Of a stretch of DNA of 64,000 bases, positions 34,653 through 44,045 are shown piece by piece. The stretch's first letter is position 1. The number at the start of each line of letters is the position of its first letter. Location: contig CANMUS010000001.1 of NCBI GenBank assembly GCA_947501215.1, positions 788,290-852,289 of the forward strand, given 5' to 3'. Origin of the DNA: an uncultured Erythrobacter sp. (GTDB taxonomy: Bacteria > Pseudomonadota > Alphaproteobacteria > Sphingomonadales > Sphingomonadaceae). The notes under the pieces were generated by a model, which saw nothing but the letters and a program-made list of their open reading frames with translations, ran no database searches and was not told the DNA's origin. The position numbers and the translations under genes were made by a program.

Positions 34653-35706
34653 CGATGATCCCTTCGGATTGGGGAATGACCAGGCGCGCGATGGCACCCT
34701 TGCCATCTTCCCGGTTGGACAGAGTGAATTCGCCCTTCAGGCTACGGGCGAGGCTTGTGGCGATACGCAGACCGAGGCTGTCCGCCTTGTCCAGCGCAAA
34801 GCCGGGCGGCAGGCCGGTGCCTTCGTCCTGAATGCAAATGATGTAGCACGGCTCATCATCGGCTCGGTCCACGACCGTTACTTCAAGCGACCCACCTGCG
34901 TCGGCATAGCCATGCTCCACGGAATTGCTGATCGCCTCGGCTACGACCAGCGCGGTCGAAACCGCATGTTCGGTCGCAAGCTTACCGCTCGCCCGGGCAT
35001 CGAAGAGATAGTGGATGTCATTGCGGCCCGAGGCGTCCAGCGTATCACGCGCGATACGGTCGATATAGCTGGCCAGCGACAGCTGCGCGCCATCGGCGCT
35101 GTAGAGAGTACGTTGCAGCCGCCCCACAAGGCCAAGCCGCCGGGCCGCGTCGGTCAGGGCCTGCTTGCCGTCGCCATCACTCAGTCCGCGCTGCTGCAGA
35201 TTGAGTAGCGATGAGATCATCTGGATGTTGTTGCCGACCCGGTGCTGCAACTCGTTGAACAGCATCTCGCGCGTTTCCGCGAGCTGGCTGGTGAGTTGCT
35301 GCTCCAGCGCCAGCCGCGCATTGGCGATCTGCATCCAATGGACGAGCGCGATATCGACAACGACGATCCCGATGAAAAAGAGCAGCGCCACCACGGCGCG
35401 ATAGTCGAGCGCAAAACTATCCAGCGGCGGGATGAAAAAATACCAGCTCAACAGTCCGCACAGGACTGCAGCGAGCGCCCCAGGGCCAACGCCGAAGAAG
35501 AAGGCAGTCAGAATGACCGGGGGGAAGAAAGTGATGTAGGGAAAGCCTTCGGGCAAGGCTCCACCAACCGCCCAGCGGACCAGCAATCCTGCGAAGCTGG
35601 CGACGATCGCGACGCCATAGCATATCCACGGGCGGCGCTTGGCGAGCGGCAATCTCTGCAGGAAGGTGAGACTGTCCGGTGGCAAGTCCCGCAGCGCCCT
35701 GAACAT
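34639..35706 (-). CDS. Sensor histidine kinase, HisKA_2 type with DUF4118 membrane domain
   Basis: A 355-residue kinase. Four transmembrane segments (residues about 28-120, DUF4118/KdpD-like) precede a short coiled linker and a HisKA_2 phosphoacceptor with His155 in NELQHRVGNNIQMISSLLNL, then an ATP-binding domain (VVAEAISNSVEHGYAD, EGTGLPPGF, LGLRIATSLARSLKGEF). Kinases of this group often feed the general stress response or light signalling in alphaproteobacteria. No response regulator is adjacent. ATG 35706 is preferred to an upstream TTG at 35730. Confidence 0.87.
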   Translation of the reverse strand: MFRALRDLPPDSLTFLQRLPLAKRRPWICYGVAIVASFAGLLVRWAVGGALPEGFPYITFFPPVILTAFFFGVGPGALAAVLCGLLSWYFFIPPLDSFALDYRAVVALLFFIGIVVVDIALVHWMQIANARLALEQQLTSQLAETREMLFNELQHRVGNNIQMISSLLNLQQRGLSDGDGKQALTDAARRLGLVGRLQRTLYSADGAQLSLASYIDRIARDTLDASGRNDIHYLFDARASGKLATEHAVSTALVVAEAISNSVEHGYADAGGSLEVTVVDRADDEPCYIICIQDEGTGLPPGFALDKADSLGLRIATSLARSLKGEFTLSNREDGKGAIARLVIPQSEGIIDAAA

Positions 35707-35806
35707 CGACCCTGGTATCTCCTCGCCCAAAAAATCAGGCCGCTAACGGAAGGGCCGCGAAGGTCTATACCCTCGCGGCCCCACATTGCCAAAAAGGCGT
35801 TGCAGA

Positions 35807-38095
35807 TCAGTCCTTCAGGAAGTCCGGCACGTGGGCTTCGCCGCCCCCGTCCTTGTTCCCACCGCCGTCGCGATCGCGACGCGGGCCACCGCGACCGCCG
35901 CGACGATCGCCGCCACGGCCGCCGCCGCCACCGCGCGGACCGCGATCACCGCGCGGTTCGCGCGGCGGGCGGGTGTCTTCCAGCTCTTCGCCGGTTTCCT
36001 GGTCGACCACGCGCATCGACAGGCGGACCTTGCCGCGGTTGTCGATCTCGAGGACCTTGACCTTTACTTCCTGGCCTTCGCTGACAACGTCGGTCGGCTT
36101 TTCGACACGCTCGTTCTTCATTTCGCTGACGTGGACGAGACCGTCCTTGCCGCCCATGAAGTTCACGAATGCACCGAAGTCGACGATGTTGACGACCTTG
36201 CCGGTGTAGATCTTGCCGACTTCCGCCTCTTCGACGATGCCCTCGATCCACTTCTTCGCAGCTTCGATCTCATCGGCGTTGCTCGACGAAATCTTGATCA
36301 CGCCTTCGTCGTCGATGTCGACCTTGGCACCGGTTTCGGCGACGATCTCGCGGATCACCTTGCCGCCCGTGCCGATCACGTCGCGGATCTTCGACTTGTC
36401 GATCTGCATCGTTTCGATACGCGGAGCATGCTTGGACACTTCGCCGCGCGAGGAACCGAGCGCCTCGGTCATCTTGCCGAGGATATGCGCACGACCGGCC
36501 TTCGCCTGCTCAAGCGCGGTCTGCATGATCTCCTGCGTGATGCCGGCGACCTTGATGTCCATCTGCAGGGACGTGATGCCCTTTTCCGAACCTGCCACCT
36601 TGAAGTCCATGTCGCCCAGGTGATCTTCGTCACCGAGGATGTCGGACAGCACGGTGAAGTCGCTGCCTTCGAGGATCAGGCCCATGGCGATGCCGGAAAC
36701 CGGCCGCGCCAGCGGCACGCCGGCGTCCATCATGGACAGGCTTCCGCCGCACACCGTCGCCATCGAGCTCGAGCCGTTGGACTCGGTGATGTCGGACAGG
36801 ACGCGGATGGTGTAAGGAAACTCCTCGTGATCGGGCAGGACCGGACGCAGCGCGCGGAATGCGAGCTTGCCGTGGCCGGTCTCGCGGCGGCTGGTGAAGC
36901 CGAAGCGGCCCACTTCGCCGACCGAATAGGGCGGGAAGTTATAGTGCAGCATGAAATTGCTGTACGACAGGCCTTCCAGACCATCGATCATCTGCTCGGC
37001 ATCCTTGGTGCCAAGCGTGGTGGTGCAGATCGCCTGCGTTTCGCCGCGGGTGAACAGCGCCGAACCGTGCGTGCGCGGCAGCAGGCCGACCATCGCCTCG
37101 ATCGGGCGAACTTCGTCGGTCTTGCGGCCGTCGATACGCTGGCCGTCCTTCAGGATCGCCTTGCGCACGATGTCGCTTTCCAGCTTCTTCACGAGCTTCA
37201 GGCGGCCCATGTATTCGGCCGGATCGCTCTCTTCCAGATCGGCGTAATGCTCGCGCGCCTTGGCACGGGCATCGTTGACCGCGTCCTGACGCTCGGCCTT
37301 GTTGGTGATCTTGTAAGCCTTCGCCAGATCGTCGCCGATGACGCCGCGCAGCTCTTCGAGCTTGGCGGTCTTGTCTTCGACCGGAGCGAGTTCCCACGGA
37401 TCCTTGGCGGCCTGTTCAGCGAGATCGATGATCGCGTCGATGACCTTGCGGCTTTCCTCATGCGCGAACATGACGGCGCCGAGCATCTGCTCTTCGGTCA
37501 GTTCCTTCGCTTCGGATTCGACCATCATCACCGCGTCCTGCGTCGCAGCGACGACGAGGTCGAGATTGCCGTTTTCGCCCAGGGCATCGGCAACGGTCGG
37601 GTTGAGAACGTAATTGCCATCATTGTCGAAGCCGACGCGCGCGGCGCCGATCGGACCCATGAAGGGCAGCCCGCTGATGGTCAGCGCAGCCGATGCCGCG
37701 ATCATCGCGACGATATCCGGCTCGGTCTCGCCGTCATAGGACAGGACCTGCGCGATGACGTTGATTTCGTTGTAGAAGCCTTCCGGGAAGAGCGGCCGCA
37801 CGGGGCGGTCGATCAGGCGGGAGGTAAGCGTTTCCTTCTCCGTGGCGCGGCCTTCGCGCTTGAAGAAGCCGCCCGGGATACGGCCCGCAGCGGAGAATTT
37901 TTCCTGGTAGTGGACGGTAAGCGGGAAGAAATCCTGCCCTTCCTTCACACTACGCGCGGCGGTCACGGCGCACAGCACCACGGTTTCGCCATAGGTGGCC
38001 AGCACGGCGCCGTCTGCCTGACGGGCGATCTGGCCGGTTTCGAGGGTGAGGGTCTTTCCGCCCCACTCGATCGATACGGTTTTCTTGTCGAACAT
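35807..38095 (-). CDS. pnp: Polynucleotide phosphorylase
   Basis: A 762-residue 3'-5' exoribonuclease of the degradosome. Two RNase PH-like domains, the phosphorolytic region ([40 protein letters not shown]), a KH domain ([15 protein letters not shown]) and an S1 domain ([20 protein letters not shown]) are in order. The C-terminus is an RGG-type glycine/arginine-rich tail (about 50 residues), an extension seen in several alphaproteobacteria. ATG 38095 is chosen over an upstream start. It follows rpsO as in most bacteria. Confidence 0.96.
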   Translation of the reverse strand: MFDKKTVSIEWGGKTLTLETGQIARQADGAVLATYGETVVLCAVTAARSVKEGQDFFPLTVHYQEKFSAAGRIPGGFFKREGRATEKETLTSRLIDRPVRPLFPEGFYNEINVIAQVLSYDGETEPDIVAMIAASAALTISGLPFMGPIGAARVGFDNDGNYVLNPTVADALGENGNLDLVVAATQDAVMMVESEAKELTEEQMLGAVMFAHEESRKVIDAIIDLAEQAAKDPWELAPVEDKTAKLEELRGVIGDDLAKAYKITNKAERQDAVNDARAKAREHYADLEESDPAEYMGRLKLVKKLESDIVRKAILKDGQRIDGRKTDEVRPIEAMVGLLPRTHGSALFTRGETQAICTTTLGTKDAEQMIDGLEGLSYSNFMLHYNFPPYSVGEVGRFGFTSRRETGHGKLAFRALRPVLPDHEEFPYTIRVLSDITESNGSSSMATVCGGSLSMMDAGVPLARPVSGIAMGLILEGSDFTVLSDILGDEDHLGDMDFKVAGSEKGITSLQMDIKVAGITQEIMQTALEQAKAGRAHILGKMTEALGSSRGEVSKHAPRIETMQIDKSKIRDVIGTGGKVIREIVAETGAKVDIDDEGVIKISSSNADEIEAAKKWIEGIVEEAEVGKIYTGKVVNIVDFGAFVNFMGGKDGLVHVSEMKNERVEKPTDVVSEGQEVKVKVLEIDNRGKVRLSMRVVDQETGEELEDTRPPREPRGDRGPRGGGGGRGGDRRGGRGGPRRDRDGGGNKDGGGEAHVPDFLKD

Positions 38096-38236
38096 GTATT
38101 TTCCTAAATGACCCGCCGCGCCTGATTGCATCGGCGGGGCCTACTGTGCCGGGGATACCGTCCCGGTCCGGTTCGGGGCGCTGTTTCGGCCCCATTGTCC
38201 GCTCCGGAGCCGAATTGCCCAAGAGCCGGATAGCAA

Positions 38237-38264
38237 GAGGGGCAGCCCTTCCGAGCCGCCCCTC
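38237..38264 (-). other. Hairpin between rpsO and pnp
   Basis: On the minus strand GAGGGGC and GCCCCTC with internal complementary GGC/GCC form a strong stem 10 bases after the rpsO stop, followed by only two or three T residues. In E. coli this intergenic region has an attenuating terminator and an RNase III site that autoregulates pnp; a similar role here is inferred. Confidence 0.55.
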
Positions 38265-38273
38265 CCGAAACTC

Positions 38274-38543
38274 TTATTTACGAAGACCCAGCTTCTGGAT
38301 CAGCGCGTTGTACCGCTCGACGTCTTTCTTCTTGAGATAGGCGAGCAGGTTGCGACGCTTGTTGACCATCATCAGGAGGCCGCGACGCGAGTGGTTGTCC
38401 TTGTGGTTGGACTTGAAGTGCTCGGTCAGGTTCTTGATGCGCTCGGTCAGGATGGCGACCTGGACTTCCGGCGAACCGGTGTCGCCCTTGCCCTGCGCAT
38501 TGTCCTTGATGATCTTCTGTTTGTTCTCGGCGGTAACCGACAT
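38274..38543 (-). CDS. rpsO: 30S ribosomal protein S15
   Basis: An 89-residue S15, the usual length, with [20 protein letters not shown] and the rRNA-binding [20 protein letters not shown]. It binds 16S rRNA early in 30S assembly. Sits between truB and pnp as in most proteobacteria. Confidence 0.98.
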   Translation of the reverse strand: MSVTAENKQKIIKDNAQGKGDTGSPEVQVAILTERIKNLTEHFKSNHKDNHSRRGLLMMVNKRRNLLAYLKKKDVERYNALIQKLGLRK

Positions 38544-38548
38544 GCATT

Positions 38549-39547
38549 TTACTCCGCGACATCCGGTAGGTTGAAGCCCCGCACGACCTTGGCCGAGCCT
38601 CCGCTGAGTTCCATCAGCGCCACCGGCACATCGTGCAGTGTGGCGAGGTGGAGCCCGTCGGTATGGGGCAAGTCCGACAATACCCGGCCCTGGCGGACCG
38701 CCTGCGCGCTTGTCGGGTCGAGGGTGAGGACCGGGATGTCGTCCAGTCCGGCCTCCAGCGGCAGGAGAAGGTTTTCAAGGCCTGCGCCCTTAGCGTTTTT
38801 CTCCAGCGTGTCCAGCGAAATCGCCTGATCTTCGCGGAACGGACCGGCCTTGATCCGCCTGAGATAAGTCACATGCCCCAGCGTTCCAAGGGCGCGTGCG
38901 ATGTCCCGTGCCAGCGAGCGGATGTATGTGCCTTTGGATACATGCGCCACAAGGGTCACGCTGTCGGCCAGTTCGAGTGGGGCTTGCGGATCGTAGGGAT
39001 CGGGTCGACCGGCCGTGGTCGCGAAGACGGAGCGCAGCGGCGCGTCCTCCCGCTCGCCATCGAAGCCGAGTTTGTAGATCGTGACGCGGCGCGTTTTCAT
39101 CTCCACATCCTCGCCCGCCCGCGCGCGGTCGTAAGCGCGTTTGCCGTCCACCTTCACCGCGGAATAGGCGGGCGGAACCTGCTCGATCTCACCGGTAAAA
39201 TGCTCCAGCACGGCAGCGATGGCCGCCATCGGCGGGCGGCGATCGGTTCGCTCGGTGACCTCGCCTTCGGTGTCGAGCGTGTCGGTCTCCTCGCCGAACT
39301 GGATCGTGAAGGCATAGATCTTGTCGCTATCGAGCATGCGCCCGGCAAGCTTGGTCGCCTCGCCCAGCGCGATCGGCAGCACGCCTCCGGCCAGCGGATC
39401 GAGCGTGCCGCCATGGCCGACCTTGGTCTTGGCATAGCCGCCCTGCCGCAACAGTCGTTTGACCGCACCCACGGCCTGCGTCGAACCGAGGCCGCGCGGC
39501 TTGTCGAGCACTAACCACCCGTGCGGCGCAGGTTTAAGATCGCTCAT
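38549..39547 (-). CDS. truB: tRNA pseudouridine(55) synthase
   Basis: A 332-residue TruB making pseudouridine 55 in the T-loop of tRNAs. The catalytic aspartate is Asp50 in [35 protein letters not shown] and [13 protein letters not shown] are also family hallmarks. The start ATG at 39547 overlaps the stop of the M50 protease gene (ATGA), indicating coupled translation. The open frame runs upstream through the protease gene out of frame and is not used. Confidence 0.95.
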   Translation of the reverse strand: MSDLKPAPHGWLVLDKPRGLGSTQAVGAVKRLLRQGGYAKTKVGHGGTLDPLAGGVLPIALGEATKLAGRMLDSDKIYAFTIQFGEETDTLDTEGEVTERTDRRPPMAAIAAVLEHFTGEIEQVPPAYSAVKVDGKRAYDRARAGEDVEMKTRRVTIYKLGFDGEREDAPLRSVFATTAGRPDPYDPQAPLELADSVTLVAHVSKGTYIRSLARDIARALGTLGHVTYLRRIKAGPFREDQAISLDTLEKNAKGAGLENLLLPLEAGLDDIPVLTLDPTSAQAVRQGRVLSDLPHTDGLHLATLHDVPVALMELSGGSAKVVRGFNLPDVAE

Positions 39548-40236
39548 CCGCCGACGATCCGGGCGATGCCGTCCGCAACCGAATAGAAGAGGCCACTGAT
39601 CCATTCGACCGGCGGCAGGATCGTGTTCTCGATCCAGCGCGCATTGGGGAAAGCCCACGTCGCCGCGATCAGGACGACGAACACCAGCATGCCCATCGCT
39701 TGCAGCTTTTGCCACTGGTTCGCCCAACGCCGCGGCATGAGCCCGCCGACGATATGCGAACCGTCGAAAGGCGGGATCGGGAGGAGGTTGAAGAACGCGA
39801 GAAACGCATTGATTATCACGAAGGCACCGAACGCCGTCATGGCCCATTCGGGCAGCGCCGTTCCCCAGCTCGTCGCCAAGCCGGAAGCAAGGCCGATCAC
39901 GATGGCACCGGCGAGCGCGAGCAGGAGATTGGTCCCCGGTCCCGCTGCCGCCACCGCCATCATCCCGAAACGCGGATTGTCCAGCCGCCTTGCATTGACC
40001 GGCACCGGCTTGGCCCAGCCGAAAATCGGCCCGCCGAACAATGCCAGTGCGCCGGGCACGATGATCGTCCCGATCGGATCGACATGGCGGATCGGGTTGA
40101 GGCTGAGCCGGCGCTGCTCTTTCGCAGTCGGATCGCCCAGCATCAGCGCCACCCAGCCATGCGCCACCTCGTGAAACACGATGGCGACGATAAGGCACGG
40201 TACGAGCACCGCCGCGAGGATGAGAGTGTCGATCAT
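39544..40236 (-). CDS. Site-2 protease family (M50) membrane metalloprotease
   Basis: A 230-residue membrane-embedded zinc protease. The zinc motif HEVAHG is at residues 22-27 in the first helix, and the third ligand is in LLPIPPFDGSHI. The protein has four or five hydrophobic helices and no PDZ domain, so it is the small type rather than RseP. No Shine-Dalgarno sequence precedes the ATG; instead a 9-bp inverted repeat ends directly at it. Substrate unknown. Confidence 0.88.
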   Translation of the reverse strand: MIDTLILAAVLVPCLIVAIVFHEVAHGWVALMLGDPTAKEQRRLSLNPIRHVDPIGTIIVPGALALFGGPIFGWAKPVPVNARRLDNPRFGMMAVAAAGPGTNLLLALAGAIVIGLASGLATSWGTALPEWAMTAFGAFVIINAFLAFFNLLPIPPFDGSHIVGGLMPRRWANQWQKLQAMGMLVFVVLIAATWAFPNARWIENTILPPVEWISGLFYSVADGIARIVGG

Positions 40237-40269
40237 GCGGGTTAGATAGGGAGGCCGAGACTAACCCGC
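40237..40269 (-). other. Inverted repeat spanning the tdk stop and the M50 protease start
   Basis: GCGGGTTAG (40237-40245) and CTAACCCGC (40261-40269) are perfect complements with a 15-base loop. One arm contains the tdk stop codon and the other abuts the protease ATG. No T-run follows. Confidence 0.6.
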
Positions 40270-40839
40270 CAGCGCTTCGACGAAGTGTCTCCGACACATG
40301 GCAATATAGCGATCGTTGCCGCCGATCTCGGTCTGCGCGCCCTGACTTACGGCCTTACCGTTTTCATCGACGCGCAGGTTCATCGTCGCCTTCCGGCCGC
40401 AATCGCAGACGGCCTTCATCTCCACCAGCGCGTCCGCAATGCCTAGCAGCGCCGCGGAGCCGGAGAAAAGCTCGCCCTGGAAATCGGTCCGCAAGCCGTA
40501 ACACAATACAGGAATGCCGCCATCGTCCGCCAAGCGCGCGAGCTGCCAGACCTGCTCGCGCGTTAGGAATTGCGCCTCGTCCACCAGCACGCAGGCGATG
40601 GGATTCTCGGAATGGTCGGCAAGCACGCGCGCTTCGATATCGGTATCGGCCTCGAACCGGTGCGCGTCGCTAGCCAGCCCGATCCGGCTGGAGATCGCGC
40701 CAAAGCCCGGCCGGTCGTCCAGCGCTGCGGTCCACAGCGAGACTCGCATGCCCCGCTCGCCATAATTGAACGCGGTCTGCAGCAGGGTCGAACTCTTCCC
40801 CGCGTTCATGCTCGCATAATAGAAATAGAGCTTGGCCAT
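40261..40839 (-). CDS. tdk: Thymidine kinase
   Basis: A 192-residue class II thymidine kinase of nucleotide salvage. P-loop in [14 protein letters not shown] (residues about 8-21), [11 protein letters not shown] as Walker [13 protein letters not shown], and zinc-binding cysteines in [12 protein letters not shown] and MCRRHF. Lies upstream of the M50 protease gene on the same strand and divergent from the AbgT transporter. Confidence 0.95.
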   Translation of the reverse strand: MAKLYFYYASMNAGKSSTLLQTAFNYGERGMRVSLWTAALDDRPGFGAISSRIGLASDAHRFEADTDIEARVLADHSENPIACVLVDEAQFLTREQVWQLARLADDGGIPVLCYGLRTDFQGELFSGSAALLGIADALVEMKAVCDCGRKATMNLRVDENGKAVSQGAQTEIGGNDRYIAMCRRHFVEALAG

Positions 40840-40939
40840 CGCCCCGCTCTAGCCTCGGGCGCGCAAGGTGTTAAGGAGGGCGTCAGACAGGATCGGGGAT
40901 GACGCCCCGACGAAACAGAACAAGACGACAGGGATCTTT

Positions 40940-42679
40940 ATGGCAAGCGCGGCAGCGACGGCGGGAAACACCCAGAGCGGTTTTCTGGGATGGATCGAGC
41001 GGACGGGCAACAAACTGCCGGACCCGGTCTTCATCTTCTTTTACCTGATCCTCGCCCTTGTTGCGATCTCGATGATAGCAGCGCTGGGCGGTGTGTCAGC
41101 GTTTCACCCCACTGCCATCGACGAGGCTACCGGCAGCGCCCAGCGGATCGAGGCGGTCAGCCTGCTCTCGCCGGAGAATATCCAGCGCCTGTGGGTCGAA
41201 ATGCCCGCGACGTTCACGCACTTCCACCCGCTTGGCTACGTGCTGGTGGTGATGCTGGGCGCGGGCGTGGCAGAGCGCTCCGGCTTCTTCGCCGCGGGGA
41301 TGTCCAAGACGGTCAAGGCTGCGCCGAAATCGCTGCTGACGCCCGTCGTGGCGCTGGTGGCGATGATCGGCAACCACGCGGCTGACGCGGGCTATGTCGT
41401 GCTGATCCCGCTCGCAGGCATTCTGTTCGCCGCTGCCGGACGCCATCCGCTGGCCGGTATCGCGGCGGCCTTTGCCGGGGTGTCGGGCGGCTTTTCGGCC
41501 AACATCTCGCCCGGCCAGCTCGACGCGCTGCTGTTCGGCATTACCGAGGAAGCGGTCAACGCAAGCGCGCTTGACCCCGCCTGGACCGCCAATATCGCGG
41601 GCAACTGGTATTTCATCGCTGCGATGACTGTCATCTTTCTGCCGATTATCTGGTACGTCACCGACAAGGTGATCGAGCCGCGGCTGGGCGCGTGGACCGG
41701 CGGCGCGCAGGCGGGGGCGGCCACCGCGAATGCGGATCACGTGACCGGCACGGCCAGCGTTACCGAAGACCTGAGCGACGAAGCGGCGACACACCATGCC
41801 TCCGACGGAGACGATCTCAGCCCCGACCCGAGCGATCACGAAGGCGCTCTGGCATCGAAGGGATTGCGCGCCGCCGGCCTCGCCGCTTTGTTCGTGGTGG
41901 CACTGTGGGCGGTCATGGTGTTCGCGCCCGGCACCCCGCTGGTCAACGAAGCCGCCTGCGAGGGCATTCCCGCCGCAGACTGCTCGATCCACGCCGAACT
42001 CGATCCGTTTTACAAGTCGCTGGTCGCGGCGTTCTTCCTGCTCTTCCTGTTGACGGGCTGGGCCTATGGCCGCGCGGTGGGCACGATCAAGAACCACCGC
42101 GATCTCGTCGAAATGATGGCCGAGAGCATGAAGGACATGGGTTATTACCTCGTCCTCGCCTTCGCCGCGGCGCATTTCGTGGCGATGTTCGGGTGGTCGA
42201 ACCTTGGCCTGATCAGCGCGGTGCATGGCGCGGCGGCGATCCAGTCGACCGGCCTTCCCCTGCCGCTGGTGCTCGGTCTGATGGTGCTGTTCACCGGCCT
42301 GCTGAACCTGTTCGTGGGCTCGGCAAGCGCGAAGTGGGCGCTGCTCGCCCCGATCCTGGTGCCGATGCTGATGCTGCTCAATATCAGCCCGGAAGGCGCG
42401 ACCGCCGCCTATCGCGTCGGCGACAGCGCGACCAATATCATCACTCCGCTGATGGTCTATTTCCCGCTGATCCTGGTATTCGCCCAGCGCTGGCAGAAGG
42501 ACTTCGGTCTCGGCAGCCTGACCGCGATGATGATCCCCTATTCGATCTGGCTGCTGGTATCGGGCACGGTGCTGATCGTGCTGTGGTTCTACCTCGGCAT
42601 CCCGCTGGGGCCGGACGCGCCGGTGGGATACGCGCTGCCCGAGATGGCAGCACCCGCAGCCCCGGCGATTATGGAGTAG
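40940..42679 (+). CDS. AbgT family transporter
   Basis: A 579-residue inner-membrane transporter of the AbgT family (p-aminobenzoyl-glutamate uptake, or sulfonamide export in some members). Family features include GFLGWIERTGNKLPDPVFIFFY at the start, HPLGYVLVVMLGAGVAERSGFF, NHAADAGYVVLIPLAG and GDSATNIITPLMVYFPLIL. A hydrophilic acidic, alanine-rich loop of about 60 residues (roughly 255-310) lies between helices. ATG 40940 with AGGGAT upstream is used. It is the only plus-strand gene in a run of minus-strand translation genes. Confidence 0.9.
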   Translation: MASAAATAGNTQSGFLGWIERTGNKLPDPVFIFFYLILALVAISMIAALGGVSAFHPTAIDEATGSAQRIEAVSLLSPENIQRLWVEMPATFTHFHPLGYVLVVMLGAGVAERSGFFAAGMSKTVKAAPKSLLTPVVALVAMIGNHAADAGYVVLIPLAGILFAAAGRHPLAGIAAAFAGVSGGFSANISPGQLDALLFGITEEAVNASALDPAWTANIAGNWYFIAAMTVIFLPIIWYVTDKVIEPRLGAWTGGAQAGAATANADHVTGTASVTEDLSDEAATHHASDGDDLSPDPSDHEGALASKGLRAAGLAALFVVALWAVMVFAPGTPLVNEAACEGIPAADCSIHAELDPFYKSLVAAFFLLFLLTGWAYGRAVGTIKNHRDLVEMMAESMKDMGYYLVLAFAAAHFVAMFGWSNLGLISAVHGAAAIQSTGLPLPLVLGLMVLFTGLLNLFVGSASAKWALLAPILVPMLMLLNISPEGATAAYRVGDSATNIITPLMVYFPLILVFAQRWQKDFGLGSLTAMMIPYSIWLLVSGTVLIVLWFYLGIPLGPDAPVGYALPEMAAPAAPAIME

Positions 42680-42682
42680 AGC

Positions 42683-43084
42683 TTACTCGTCGTCGTCGAG
42701 GTCGCGGGCGACCTTGGGGTCGTTCAGCAGTTGCTCGATCCGGTCGGCCTCGTCGAAGCTTTCGTCCGGCTGGAACGACAGTTTCGGCGCGAATTTCAGG
42801 CCCAGCCGCTTGGCGACTTCCTTTTGGAAGAAGGCGGTGTTCGTGCGCAGTGCCTTCAGCACCTGCGCCTCGTCCTGGCCCAGCAGCGGCTTCACATAGG
42901 CTTTCGCATTGCGCAAATCGGGCGTCATCCGCACTTCGGTGACGGAGATATTCGAGGCGCGCAGCACATCGTCATGCGCCTCCCCACGCGCGAGCAATTC
43001 GGACAGGATATGCCGCACCCGCTCGCCCACCTTGAGGACGCGGACCGATTGCTGTTCGGGGGTGGAATGCTGGTGCTTGGCCAT
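42683..43084 (-). CDS. rbfA: Ribosome-binding factor A
   Basis: A 133-residue RbfA with the KH-like fold, needed for late 30S maturation. Seen: [39 protein letters not shown], and [20 protein letters not shown]. Last gene of the rimP-nusA-infB operon; the start overlaps the DUF1697 stop. Acidic C-terminus (DLDDDE). Converges with the AbgT gene with only three bases between. Confidence 0.96.
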   Translation of the reverse strand: MAKHQHSTPEQQSVRVLKVGERVRHILSELLARGEAHDDVLRASNISVTEVRMTPDLRNAKAYVKPLLGQDEAQVLKALRTNTAFFQKEVAKRLGLKFAPKLSFQPDESFDEADRIEQLLNDPKVARDLDDDE

Positions 43085-43626
43085 CAGGCGAACTCTTCCA
43101 TTTTCGCAAGGATACGTTTGAGCGAGGTCATATTGCGCGCCGTGCCCCGGCAGCCGAGGCGTTTTTCGATGAAGCGCCCGGTCAGGTCCGACACGCCGAC
43201 CCCATGGACGTAGTCGAGATAGAGCACGCGGTCGCCCAATGCGAGCCGCTCGGCGCCGCGATCGCGATGTGCGTGCAGCAGGGCTTCGAAGCCGCCCTCG
43301 TCCGGCTCGCGCGGCAGGAAGATGGTGTGGACCATCTTGTCCGACCCGTCGCCGTGGAAGGGGTTGTCCTGAATCGCCGAGCGCACCTCGGCGACGGTCC
43401 TGACGACGACGAAGCCTGCGATGCCGAACTCGCGCTCGATAAGGGTCGCGATGCGGGCGGCGAGATCGGCTTCACTGTCATCGCTCGACAGGATGACGTT
43501 TCCGCTCGCCGCCACAGTCTCGACCCGGCCGAAGCCATCCGCCGCCAGACGCTCGCGGAGATCGGCCATCTTGATACGATTGCCGCCGATATTGATGCTA
43601 CCGAGCAGCGCGAGCCGCGTCGTCAC
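43084..43626 (-). CDS. DUF1697 domain-containing protein
   Basis: A 180-residue protein of the DUF1697 family, beginning [20 protein letters not shown] with the typical [13 protein letters not shown] segment. No biochemical role is established. It overlaps both rbfA and the upstream thioesterase gene by a few bases, so it is co-translated with core translation genes. Confidence 0.87.
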   Translation of the reverse strand: MTTRLALLGSINIGGNRIKMADLRERLAADGFGRVETVAASGNVILSSDDSEADLAARIATLIEREFGIAGFVVVRTVAEVRSAIQDNPFHGDGSDKMVHTIFLPREPDEGGFEALLHAHRDRGAERLALGDRVLYLDYVHGVGVSDLTGRFIEKRLGCRGTARNMTSLKRILAKMEEFA

Positions 43627-44045
43627 GTCTCGCTTCCCGGCCTCAGCGTGGGAATCGCGGTGCTGGTCGATCGCGCCAGCAGATTGCCAGCTTCGTCGAA
43701 CAATTCGCCTTCGAGGAAGATCACCCGCCGCCCGCGCCGGATGACGCGGCCCTTGCCGATCAGCGGCCCGGCCATCACCGGGCGGAGCAGCGTCATGGTG
43801 ATGTCGAGGTTGAGCGGGGCCTCGCGCTGTTCCGTCGCCCAGACATGCGCCCAGCCCATCACCTCGTCGAGGAAGCCCGCGACCAGACCGCCCTGCACGC
43901 CCCCGCGCGGCGTGATGAAGCTGTCGGGTGCGGTGAAGCGGAGCGTGATTTCCTCACGCTCCGCATCGAAATGATCGAACTCGACGCCCATGAGATCGGC
44001 ATGCGCCGCCCCATGGTTATGCGGTCTATCGGTATTCGCGTTCAC
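43623..44045 (-). CDS. PaaI-type hotdog thioesterase
   Basis: A 140-residue acyl-CoA thioesterase-like protein of the hotdog fold. GGVQGGLVAGFLDEVMGWAH carries the position of the catalytic acidic residue, and LNLDITMTLLRPV follows. GTG start overlapping the infB stop (GTGA). Substrate unknown. Confidence 0.83.
   Translation of the reverse strand: MNANTDRPHNHGAAHADLMGVEFDHFDAEREEITLRFTAPDSFITPRGGVQGGLVAGFLDEVMGWAHVWATEQREAPLNLDITMTLLRPVMAGPLIGKGRVIRRGRRVIFLEGELFDEAGNLLARSTSTAIPTLRPGSET

Noticed and set aside
35786..38107. 773-codon open frame on the plus strand across pnp
   Set aside because: Antisense shadow of pnp without domain structure.
38549..40297. 582-codon frame that appears to fuse truB to an upstream segment
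   Set aside because: The upstream part is the M50 protease gene read in the wrong frame; truB has its own ATG at 39547 overlapping the protease stop.
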